NCBI GenBank assembly: GCA_013399855.1
Contig: VXAY01005987.1
Location: 1,413,356-1,477,355, forward strand
Source of the DNA: Oxyruncus cristatus
Taxonomy: Eukaryota; Chordata; Aves; Passeriformes; Cotingidae
Reading direction: 5' to 3'
Length of the DNA: 64,000 nt
This document shows positions 37,275 through 47,990 of this stretch, in pieces. Position 1 is the first letter of the stretch; the number at the start of each line of letters is the position of its first letter. The notes beneath the pieces were generated by a model, which did no database searches, was not told where the DNA came from, and saw only the letters and a list, made by a program, of their open reading frames with translations. The position numbers and the translations under genes are program-made.

Positions 37275-38401
37275 GAGTGGGTTTGTACTGGGGGCATACC
37301 AAATACCCACCAAAGTCACTTTATCACTCCCCTCTGGAACTGGACAGAGAAGAGAAAATACAACGAAGGGTTTGTGAGTTGTGCTAAGGACTGGGAGAGA
37401 TCACTTACTGATTACTGTTATGGGCAAAACAGACTCAGAGTGGGGAATATTAATTAATTTGTTAATTAATTAATTTATTACTAGTAGAATCAGAGCAGGA
37501 TAATAAGAAGTAAAATCCATCTTAAAAACACCTTCCCCCCCACCCTTTCCTCCTTCCCAAGTTCTACCTCCTCCCCCGCAGTGGCTCAGGGAGATAGGGA
37601 ATTGGGATTATGGTCAGTGGTTACAGGTTGTTTCTGCCGCTGCTCAGAGAGAGGAGTCCTTCCCCTGTTCCAGAGTGGGGTCCCTCCCAAGGGAGACAGT
37701 CCTCCACAAACATCTCCAATGTGAGTCCATCCCACAGGCAACAGTTCTGATCAACTGCTACAATGTGGGTCACTTTTCCATGGGGTGCAGTCCTTCAGGC
37801 ATGGGCTGCTCTAGCGTGGGTCCCCCACAGGACCCACAAGTCCTACCCAGAAATCTACTTCAGAGTGTGCTCCTCTCTCCACAGATCAGCAGGTCCCTGC
37901 CAGGACCCTGCTCCAGCATGGGCTTCCCATGGGGTCACAGCCTCTTTTGGGCATCCACCTGCTCTGGTGTGGGTCTCTTCCACGGGCTGCAGGTGGATCT
38001 CTGCATTCCCAGTAACCTCCATGGGCCGCAGGGGCAAAGCTGCTCCACCATGGTCTGTACCATGGGCTGCAGGGGAACTTCTGTTCCAGTGCCTGGAGCA
38101 CCTCCTCCCACTCCTTCTCCATGGCCTTGGAGTCTGCATTGTTGTTCATGTGCTCTCACTCCCCTCTTTTCTGGCTGCAATTTCCTCTGCACAATCACTT
38201 TTTCCTTAAATATGTTATCACAGAGGTCTTATTATCACTCCTGATTGGCTCGGCCTTGGCCAGTAGCAGGTCTGTCCTGGAGCTGTCTGGCATTGGCTCC
38301 ACCAGACATGGGGAAAACTTCCAGCAGCTTCTCACAGAAGCCATCCCTGTAGCCCCCTCACCCACTACCAAAACCTAGCCACACAAGCCCAATACACCTG
38401 G
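37275..38401 (-). mobile_element. Avian ERV-type solo LTR with internal tandem array
   Basis: Read on the minus strand, this 1.13 kb block corresponds along its whole length to a dispersed repeat that I recall from many bird genomes. It shows a ...GGTGTATTGGGC start, a TATA-like CATATTTAAGG (38204-38213), then a GC-rich region of degenerate 40-53 bp units with the core CTGCTCCAGCGTGGG on the plus strand. AATAAA follows at 37474-37479 in an AATT-rich stretch, then GAGTCTGTTTTGCCC-like sequence, a GTAAGT donor-like site (37403-37408) and a pyrimidine-rich tail ending about 37275. Flanking 8-bp repeats support one insertion event. Long frames inside (for example plus 37675-38244) are by-products of the array. 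I cannot name the family with certainty. Confidence 0.85.
37711..38125 (-). repeat. Degenerate tandem array inside the LTR element
   Basis: On the plus strand, variants of CTGCTCCAGCGTGGG recur at about 37711, 37755, 37806, 37855, 37908, 37959, 38001, 38040 and 38081. Spacing is close to 50 bp in the first part and about 40 bp in the second. Units also share a CCACGGGCTGCAG-like segment. Many CpG positions have decayed to TG or CA. It is a minisatellite-like expansion that travels with the element. Confidence 0.75.
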
Positions 38402-38409
38402 GAGCACTG
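38402..38409. repeat. Candidate target-site duplication, right copy
   Basis: GAGCACTG matches 37267-37274 exactly and directly abuts the element. Confidence 0.45.
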
Positions 38410-41400
38410 ACGCTGGGGATGTGGTGTAACTGTGCAAAAGTGCTGTGCTTCCATCCCTTTGCTCATGGCCCTGCATCGCTGGTTGCAGTGGCAGGTTTTA
38501 ATACACACTAATGTGAATTCTTAACTCTCTGTTTTCCATCCTTATCAAAGTCAGCAAGAAGATTGCCTCCCTAGTCCATTATCTGTGAGGAAGTCTCTCC
38601 ACTGAGAGCCTGATGCATTGTGAGAAGGTAAATTATGCTACCATAAAGAATCATCTTGATAAGCTGGCTCAAAGAAGCCGTGTGCGTGCTGTGTAAGCCA
38701 TGCTATTAGCCTTCCTTTTAAAGTGGATCTGACTCCCTGGGGTTGGTCCTGTCTAAAGTAGGTGGTTATTCAATACACTGGAAAGTAATTGTCCCATAAT
38801 TAAAGTCATTTCAGGGTTTACCGTTGCTGACCTCTGCCTGGACACTTGAGGGTAGAACTGCCCGCCTGTGGGCTGGCTGAATAATTTGAGTTGCCTATGT
38901 TGGAGCATGCAAATCTCTCTGCTATCTAAGGCAACACAGATTTGTGCTGTCCCACTGAATTATGTCTGCTCAGGGCAAACCTTCCTAACTGGATTTTGCC
39001 AAGCAGGACTGTTTCTGCGTTGTCCCCTCTTTTGCTCCAGCTGCTCCAGAGGTTGGCTAAATAACAATGTATTTCTTTAATAAAGGAAGAGAGGTAGTGC
39101 GAGCTGCTGCTGGTAGGAGTGTTGCAACTCAAGGATCATTCACCAGGCAGCTACAGATGGCTACAACTCCTATGGACACAGCTGAACCCATTTTTAACCA
39201 TCCACAATGGGTTGCTCACAGCATGGCAACACCAGCTGAAGAGACTGGGAAGCCTTCCTGGTTTTGTTTCTTCTTTTTCCTCCTGGTAGAAAAAGCCATG
39301 CATCAGTGACCACCAGAAAGTTACTGGGCTGGGTAGTCAAAAGTTAAGTCCAGAATGTCTGTCGTCAAAAGGTGCTTTTTGTTTCCTCAAGGGCAGCAAA
39401 GTTCCTCGTTGACATTTTGGGTTATATTCTGGCAGCTATTTAATCTTCACGTCTGCTAAAGATTGGTGAGAATTGTGAGTTTCCTCCTAAAAAAGGTCTG
39501 GACTTTGCAACTGGACTGTCTGATGTCAGCTGTATTTGCTTTGGTTTGGAGACCTCTGCCCACTGGGTGACTGCTCCCATGGTTTGCTGACTCCCTTGGA
39601 TATAAATGCTTGGGGCTGGGACACCAGCCCCCTGCAGGGTGCGGGAAGTCTGGTGAGCATCAGTGTGCAGTGGGGTTCAGCAAAAGGAGCATCAGTGGGT
39701 AGGAAAGCCACAGGCCTGGGCTCAGCAGAAGCACTTTCCCATCCTTCCGTCACCTTTTGAAGGTTAACATTTGATATTCTATCTTTAACCTTCATTTTCT
39801 CTGCCTTATTTTTGAACTCTTTCTGTTTTCTATTTAGGAACAGGTTTTCTATTAGAGCTTCAGCTAGATGGGCTTCAAGGTACTGTTGAACTCTGCTATA
39901 GCAAATTCCCATTTTTCCTCCCATCCTTTTATTACTTAGGCTCTCTTGCCTTTAGCCCAGTGAGTATTAACTAAGAATCTTGATATAATTGTGCCTATTT
40001 CTGTAAACAATTTTGAATGGAAAGGAATGGTGTCTAGTGTTGCAGTTTTATAAGAACATGGATTTATAAATATTTACTAAATTAACAAACTAGCCAAAAA
40101 AGAAAAAAGAACTCCCCAAGAGAGACAGGCTGGCAGCACTATCAGCTAGTGCTAAGTGTTTTGCTGGAGCAAATGCACTTCATGTCCTTGGGGATAATTA
40201 GTATCTGCAACAGGATCTAACAAATGCAATGGTGACATCAGAGGAACCCCCCGTTTATATCACTTAGTGCCAAAAACACCAACTCAGTGACAGGGCTTGG
40301 ACCATACTCCTCCAGAAATGCCTGGTAAGGTCTTGTTGCAGAGAGCACTCTAATGCTAACACAAATGCTAACTGAAGTTACTTCATGGCTCCAAAATTCA
40401 CCCTTCTTTTCACTGTGTAAACAGTACCTGCTTGGCATTGTTGAGCTGTGAAGGCAAAGGAAGCCACAGGGTAGAGTGGGAGGTCTCCCAGCCCTGGCTG
40501 ATAGAGCCCTGCAGTAACGATCAGATCACGGTTTCCTTTCTCTGAAATCCTTACGTTTTTCTAAATTATTACCTTCTACACCTGAGATTTTGTGTAAAAT
40601 TGAAAAGGGAGTGAGCCCACAATAACTGAAATCACAGTAGCAAAAGAAACTCCCAAGAGTGACAGTGAAAAATGAAATAATGATAAATCAAGCCTGGAAC
40701 AAAGGCAATTTATAGCAATCCAAAGGGAGACACAGTGACACAATTTGACCAAGGTGGAGTAATTAAGCAGCATAGATGGAAACTCCAGTGAAAAGCTAAT
40801 GGTACCCACACACAACCCTCCCACTCCCTTCCTTCTCCATGATTCCCTAGAGGGAAAGTCAAGACTGGCCTCATCCCAGGGTTGTCCAGTGGAAGACAAG
40901 GCTAAGGGTCATGGCTCACGGTGGGAATTAGCTGCTCCTGAATGTTTCTTGGTTTCTGCTGTACTGTGGCATTGTGGCAGGGGAGGAAGGAGATCACTCC
41001 TTCATTCCAAATGATTTAGAAAACACCTGATCTTGGGGCTTATTGCTCGAGGAAGAAAAGGTTCAGTGGGAACTTTTGGACCCCAAAGTGAACTCTGTGT
41101 CTGCCCATTTCCATCAGTGGGTGATGACATCCATTTCGTAATACTAGTATTACATGGCCTTGCGACATACTGGGAAAAATCTGACTATGATCTGCCACTT
41201 ACAGAGCATCCAGCATTAGAATTTATTCTGTCCCTGTTATCTCTACTTAGTTGTAGTTATCACAATTAAATAATTAAATAAATAGATCCAGGAGCAAAAT
41301 CCAGCTTTACAAACATCCTGGGAGCTGTAGGAGGAATAGTCATCTTTTCTGAGCCTCGGTGGCCATCAGGAGGAAACTGGATCATGTCAAGATCTTACTA

Positions 41401-44056
41401 TAGACTGAACTGTGCAATTCTGCAGAGTGACTCTACCTTTGATCCTTGGATCCATCTTATGCCCTGGCTCCTGCCCCACTCTGGTACTAGGCTGCCTGGG
41501 GGTTATGAGACTTGGTTCCTTGAGTTCGTGGGTAAGGGCTGATGGCTTTGTAGATCACTTGTTAGCAACACAACCCAATCACAGTCTGCAATGACCATCT
41601 GCACAGGGAGAGGATGTTTAGTTTCTTTGCTCACCATGTTTTTTCCACCTCATCAGGTGTCTGTGGTTTTGACCACAGTCGTGCTTGGAAGATATAGGAA
41701 AATACGGCTGTGTGCTTCATCTGGATTAATACAGTCCCTAGAGAAATCACCACTGAAAAGGCAGACACAGTGATAGTGGTCGCATTCTTAGTTCAGGCTA
41801 TATTAGTCAGTCTTTCCTACCCCAGCACAACCCAAACCTTCAGACACAACCCATGTATCTGTTTCTGAGACTCATTTTACCTCTGAACAGCTATTTCTAT
41901 GTTAATGAAGTCAATCCTGAAATTATGCTTCTCAAAACTTTTGCTATTCCCCTCTTGGCTTTATTACTTCTTTCTTTTCTAGAAGCTGAATTTAACCATG
42001 ACTTAAAATTAACTTTACCTACAGCATTATCTCACTTCCTAATCAGCAGCAACCAGCACCACAACATCCTGACGGATCTGCAGACAGACTCTCCTGCTGG
42101 GGCCAGTCCCTGCTCTCGCACCGGCTGTGTCACGCTCTTTTCTGCAAAGAAAACGCGAAGCTGCCAGCAGAACCCAGATTTAAAGCGGAGGTGCCAAGAG
42201 ATAGGGTGCTACGGAGAGGAAAATTAAATATTGCTTGCCTCTGCCTTTGCGCAGCTGCTGTTTTCTAGGATGTGTTGACTTAGGAAAGTTGTTCTTTGTG
42301 TAGTCCTCTTTCAGATGTTGCTTAAGTGCAAATATGGGCTGTTAGTTCAAATTTAGTAACAATCAGGATTGATGGAAAATCTCATAGTAGGATGTGACAA
42401 AGAAATTCAATTACATACATACACTTGATTTCTATGCTAATAAGACTTACAGTAGTGCTAAAGAAACTGCATTCTTGACTACACTGGCAGCTGGGTTTTG
42501 TCACTGAATACTGTGTTGGCAGCATACTAATGACTCATTTCTGACTGCCGACAGCTTCTCAAGTGACTTTGTATAGTGATTCAAAGCCTGGTGCCAAGCC
42601 CGTGGGAGTCATTGCACCAGACCTGGGACCTTTTGAAGTTAGTGGGAATTACGCTGGGGTGTGCAACAGGGCCAGGCTTTGGGTTATCAAGCATTGCAAT
42701 GAACTTCAGCAAGGCTGGGATCAGGCAGATAACCTGAATTTGCTTTCTCACCTGAGAAACAGGTGGTAAAAATAGGCTGCATTCAAGTTTGCAGTTGGGT
42801 TGAAAATGGTGCACCTTTTTTTTTTTCTTTGTGAAGGTAGGAAAGGGGAAATTAAGTTACAAACAGTGAAATACAGCTGCAAATTTCAGAAAACATCTCC
42901 TTCTTCCAAGATGACACGAAGATGGTGACATAGGCAGCCATAGGGTCTTCCCCATCCTGGACTTGCCATTTTATCCAGTGTACGAGGTGTGCAAGTGTGG
43001 TAAGGTGGAGGTGAGATGGCAGTAGTCACTTAAGTATTACATAACTGATGCTTAGGAAGTTCGTTTATGTGCAGGGACTGAAGGGAAGGCATGTCAACAA
43101 CTGTTACTTGTCTGGATTTTTCCTCCTGGCGCCTTCCCAGAGCAGAATTATGGCAGTGCCTCCATCCATTCAATACTCAAAGTTCAAAACTGCACCGTCT
43201 CATTCTCTGCAGGACAAAATCCAGCCGTGATATGAGTAAGTGCACCTCTCTGGAAGGCAGCTTGCACCTCAAAGGGACAGCAACACCAGACTGGAGCAAA
43301 CTGTTCCAGTCAAATGGAAGTGAGCTTCTTATTTAAGGGGTGATTAATACACCAACCTAGATCTGCATCCAGCTGCCTTGGTGATACAAAGTAGCAATAA
43401 CAAAATGAGGCCAGCAGCACTTGCAATTCTGAGAGGAGCATGTGATTTGAAAGAGCGGTGTCTCTGTATACGCGTTTTCTTGGTGTGCTCCACTTGCATC
43501 TCTTTTGAAGGGAAGAAAAATCCAGGTGTACATGCTGTGAAGCAGTGGGCAGCTCGTGTTCTCTTAGACTTTCAAAAGGGATTGGATTTTGGGTCCCTAA
43601 AGTTCAGAGTTTGGTAATAATGGGAATTTTGGTGGTGGTTTTTTATACCATAACATGGATATTCATTCTCGAGGACTCTTGAAAAAAACTCCAAAAAACT
43701 CTGTATTTATTTCCCACTGGTGCACATACTGAGAAGTAATTTATTCAAAATTTGGACTCAATTTTTTTTGCATGGTACATTGGGAACTCACTGCTAATTA
43801 TTGCGTTTCATTCTCACCTGGCATAAGTACAGCAGCCTGGTGACTCCCAGATCTGCTGCAAATTAGCTGGGCACACTGGCCTACCAGATTCTTTTTCTGA
43901 GATACGTGTTGTCTCTCTAGTTTGGTTTGTGTTGCACTAGTTATTGAGCTGTACTTGAGGCTGGATCTCACCGGTATCTTGCATGGCTAAGGTAAACCAT
44001 GTGTTGGTGGAGAAGATAAATGAGTGGTAGCACCCAGTTTGCAAGGGTTTATGAAA

Positions 44057-44420
44057 TCATGCGTCTCTCTGTAAGCCTCGCACCCTGAGAGCACATCTCG
44101 CCTCTGTTTCGGTTTTCCAGTGTATCCCTCTGCCTGTCGGTAAAGAGAGACACCTGGCTCTCAGGGGGTGCGGGTGGGGTTGTGAAAGCGCGCTGGTCTC
44201 CTGAGATCCCAAAATATCCTCACTCCACGTAGGAGCAAGGTGCAAAGCAATTTTGGAGGGACCAGTCGGCACAGATCAAAGCTGTTCCTGGGTGCACCAT
44301 CTGTCATCTGCTTCCGCTGAGGCTATGGCATCGACTGCCCAGGAGATAGCATCGGCACTCGTGTTCCAGACAAACAGAGGCTTCTGTTTCCAAAAGCAAA
44401 TAAACTTATCTTGAGGAAAT
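44057..44420. other. CpG-richer patch, unexplained
   Basis: CpG dinucleotides (in tcgca, tcgcc, ttcgg, gcgcg, cacgt, tcgac, tcggc and others) are visibly denser here than in the neighbouring AT-rich sequence. An AATAAA at 44399-44404 lies near the right edge. It could be a decayed LTR, a small CpG-island-like regulatory element, or chance composition. No exon is evident. Confidence 0.3.
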
Positions 44421-44629
44421 TTCTTCACGTGGTTATTTGAATCAAATAGGAAGTCTGCGTTTTTTTACTTTGCTATTAAAATGAGCATTTGGCTGTTTTT
44501 GCAGATGCTCAATGCATTAGTGAAAACTGGAAGCTTAAAATTTGTTAAAAAAAGAAATTTTCCACTAGATTCAAGCTGTTCTATTATATTTACATACTTG
44601 TAATTATGTGTACTTATATTGTGCTCCCT

Positions 44630-44690
44630 CTATATATACACATATAATTATATTGGTGTGTGCATATATATATATATACACACACACACT
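44630..44690. repeat. (TA)n/(CA)n compound microsatellite
   Basis: A TATATATACACATATAAT stretch is followed by TG-rich spacer, then TATATATATATATACACACACACAC. A compound alternating purine-pyrimidine tract, probably length-polymorphic. Confidence 0.9.
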
Positions 44691-47404
44691 ACTTACTCAT
44701 ACTAATAGGCAGACCTGCAGTATTTACTTCCTTATATTAAAACTAGTCACATAGGAAATCCAGAGGTACAGAACATCTCTGCAGGTTCATAACTCACACT
44801 GATAAAGGAAACAAGGGGAAGGGAGGAGGCAAATGGAAGAAAAAAAACCCTCCGGGAATTTTTGCATTAAATCTGTTGCCTGTGACAAAAGGTGTCAGTA
44901 CTGTGAGGGTGACTCAGAGGAAGGCTGCAGAAGACAAGGCTTTGGCTCAGAGTGCATAACCAAGTTGACACAGGTGGGAGCTGACTTGGAAATATCTGGA
45001 GGCAAGATGTGTGCAGTGCTAGAACAAAAATCGGCTCCCCTGGAGCCTTTGAGAGGCACAGGAGTACCTCCTGGGAAGACCTGGGGAAGTGGGAAATAAA
45101 TTTCACATGTTGGAGAGCGGAAATTTCCAAAGAATGGTTTTCGTCCTACTCACCCCTGCAGAAAGGTGGCTATGCACCTTCCCCAGCTCATGCCATGGGC
45201 TAAAAGCTACCACCGAAGCAAAAGAAGATGGGATGAGGTGTGACAGAGGTGTCAATGATTTGTATAGCTTGAAAAGTGCAGTGCAGAGCTTTAAGGAGTA
45301 AAACTAAACACAAAAAATAACAGAATCTTCATGGGTTTCTTAATTCCTGACAATGTCACAGTGGATTCTTTTGCATTTTGCCTTCATTAGCTTATAAGGC
45401 TTATTTTCCATTAATCTGAGTCAAAATTGTTGCAGGATAACTACAGGCTCAGAAAGTCAGTCCTGCTGGTCCATGTTTCTGGTATTTTTATATCTCATTG
45501 GAATACAAAAATGCCTTCTTTTCTGGTGTTTCTCTGCAGAAAGATTTGGGAAAAATTACAATCCAGCAGCAGTTGTTCTTCCTTCTTGAGCACATCTGGA
45601 GATCAGTCATGCCCTCTAAGCACCTGTATTCCACAAAAAAACCAATAAAATCGTGGCTTCTCAATCTGAACATTAGTATTTTAGGGCAGGGCTGGTTTGC
45701 TCAATGCTTCTGTTATGCACCTCTGTTGTAAACTACTGATGGCTGTGCCAGATATAGCCATCAGACATGAAATTTTTCATGCAGAGTGTCTGTCTGAAGC
45801 TGACTTTCGTTCCTAAATTGCTTTCAGTGTAGTTCCACTGTTTTCAAAAATGGAGCCAGAGAGGAATGCATTATTTCACCTGTGTTAAAACATCCTGGCA
45901 GAATTGTATATTTCTGCAGGTAAGGCGCATGGACACCCAGCAGTGGCCTCACAAACACACTCAGGGAGTTGCACCGGTGTCTGTCACTTCAGGGTCCTTT
46001 TTAGTGCTGGCAAATGCCAGAGGAACCCAGAAACGTGCCAGCACAAAGCATCTCACCCTGACTATGCATACAAGTGAGAGGATGTCAAACACGCTGCTGC
46101 CAGTTCTCCTGTAGGCTCAACTGGCAGAGATCCCTTCATTTGAGCTCTCAACTCCCCCCTGGAAGGTGTTCTTGGGAACCACACATAGCTCAGTTTGTAA
46201 CCTGGGGGCCTCTATTCCTGTTTTTTGACCCCAGAAAATGACAAGTGGTTGTGTTTTGAGAGTACCAGGCTTGCAAAGCCAATGTAGCCTTGCTGCAGCC
46301 CCTTATGACACTCTGTTAGAGCCTTTAATTACACGGTCATGCAGTGTTTTCTCCTCACAGGACTCCTGTGTCTTTCGAGGCTTGGGATGGCTGGTGCTTT
46401 TCTAATGAGCAGCTGTTCAGTATTTGGTTTTCTCCTCCTTTCACAGTGTGTGGTTCTAGGGACTATTACGCAAACCCTGCTATGAATACAGATTTATTAA
46501 TTTATTTGTAAGCTTTTCTTTTAGCACCTCTGTGCTTCACAAATGTAATCTTGCAAGACTGGGGTGAGGAGGAGAAAGGAGAAACAAAGAGAAAGGCAAA
46601 AGAAGCCATTTCACCAATATGAGGGATTTGATTTCAGATGCGTGACTTGCAAAGTAAAGGTAAAATAAATCTAAACGTTTAGCTGTTTATCTAATGAAAA
46701 GTCTGTGGGGGACAGCACGCACCAGGGTCTAGGGGCTGGCAGCAGAGGGGTTGCACGCAGCTGCAGCACCGAGGGGTGAGCGGGGCTGTGCAGCCCCTGC
46801 CCTTCCCCTTGAATGGGGTGCCTGCTGTGCTGCAAGGTAGTGATGGGTGGCTTCCAACTCACATTACCAGCTCTCTTCCACTCATAAACCTGCCATGTGT
46901 TAGCCAATTGCGAATCTTCACAAGTGTGAGAGGGAAGGAGGTGACAAACATTCAGTAATTTATGGCTGCCTTTCACTGCATGCTACTAAAGTCAGTGGTA
47001 TTTAGAGCTGTGTGCTGGGAAAACTGAGGCTGTTCAATACAGGCTGTTTCACCTGATCTGCTCATCATCATCAAGCCTGAGAATTAACAAATTCTTGCAG
47101 TTCACAAAATTGAATTGGAAGTGGTTTGATTTTGTTTTGGCTGAGGTCCAAGGACTGTTTGAAGGGTGGAGCTGCAGAGAGTGATACGGACTGACTCCAG
47201 GTGACTGCTGTGCAAATTAAGCTCCTGATCAGGTCACCAGCAGTAGCTGGCAGTCACTTAATATGATTATGACTTAGGTCTGGTTTTCAGAGCATCTTCA
47301 AACAAAGCAAACACATGTTGATTCAAGCAAGTTTGCAGTGTGAGGCTGCAGACACTCATGGGTCTTCATATATTTACCCTCTTGTTCTTCACAGATAAGA
47401 TTTG

Positions 47405-47990
47405 CCTTCAGGAATTCCAGGTCCCTGAAATTGATGGAAAGTCTAGAACAAGAAAGAGTTACCTTGGTGGAGGAGAATCAAGACAGGGAACATATAAACC
47501 AACTGGGCACAAAAAAATCTGTGGGACCTGATAGATGAAGCCAGAGCTGACAATGCCATTGTGAGGCCCCTCTTGTCTTTGAAGGGTCACAGCCACTGGG
47601 GAGGCTACCTAGGAGTGGAAGAAAGCAGATGTCCTACTTTCTTCAAGAAGGGCAAGAAGAAAGATGCAGGGAATTACAGGACAGTCAGTTTTGCCTTGAT
47701 ATCTGGGAAAGTGATGCAGCAAATCCTTCTGGGAAGCATTTCCAAATGTGTGGAGAACAAGAAGGTGACTGGGAGTAGTGAGTGGGTATTTAAGAAGAGA
47801 AGATCATGCCTAACTGTCCCAATAGCCTCCTACAGTGAATTGACTGGCTCAGTGGGCAAGCAGAGAGCAGTACATTATCTTGACTTTAGCAAGGCTTTCA
47901 ACTCTAGCTCCCATAATGCCCTCACAGACAATAGAAAAGGTTGAAGGGATGGGACTAGATGGTCTACAGAGGTCAGTTCAAGCCCCAGCT
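47405..47990 (+). mobile_element. CR1 LINE fragment with partial reverse transcriptase
   Basis: From about 47405 the sequence follows the CR1 ORF2 coding region. An open frame at 47561-47944 (127 codons) keeps the early reverse transcriptase: a KKGKKKDAGNYRTVSF-type block (residues 29-44), SGKVMQQILL (48-57), and the first catalytic motif as YLDFSKAFN (106-114). The leading Asp is kept but the usual second Asp is Asn. After about 47935 it jumps to the CR1 3' end (gggactagatggtctacagagg), so the rest of the reverse transcriptase, including the YADD-type motif, is deleted. Upstream, frameshifts and stops break the endonuclease side. It is a dead, internally deleted copy. Confidence 0.9.

Larger units (their letters stand above)
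38410..47404. other. No gene recognised
   Basis: A long stretch without a supportable gene. Open frames at 39526-39924 (minus), 41853-42227 (plus) and 40576-40899 (minus) are unremarkable in length and unrecognised. A TA/CA microsatellite lies at 44630-44690 and a CpG-richer patch at about 44057-44420. A segment near 42580-42690 has gaagttagtgggaatt-type strings seen in old amniote repeats, too diverged to call. Confidence 0.55.

Noticed and set aside
37675..38244. 189-codon plus-strand frame and several overlapping minus-strand frames
   Set aside because: They lie within the LTR element's tandem array, which opens several frames at once. They are by-products of repeat composition, not a host gene.
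39526..39924. 132-codon minus-strand frame with a lysine-rich part
   Set aside because: The start looks protein-like but the second half does not; no family, acceptor or partner exon found.
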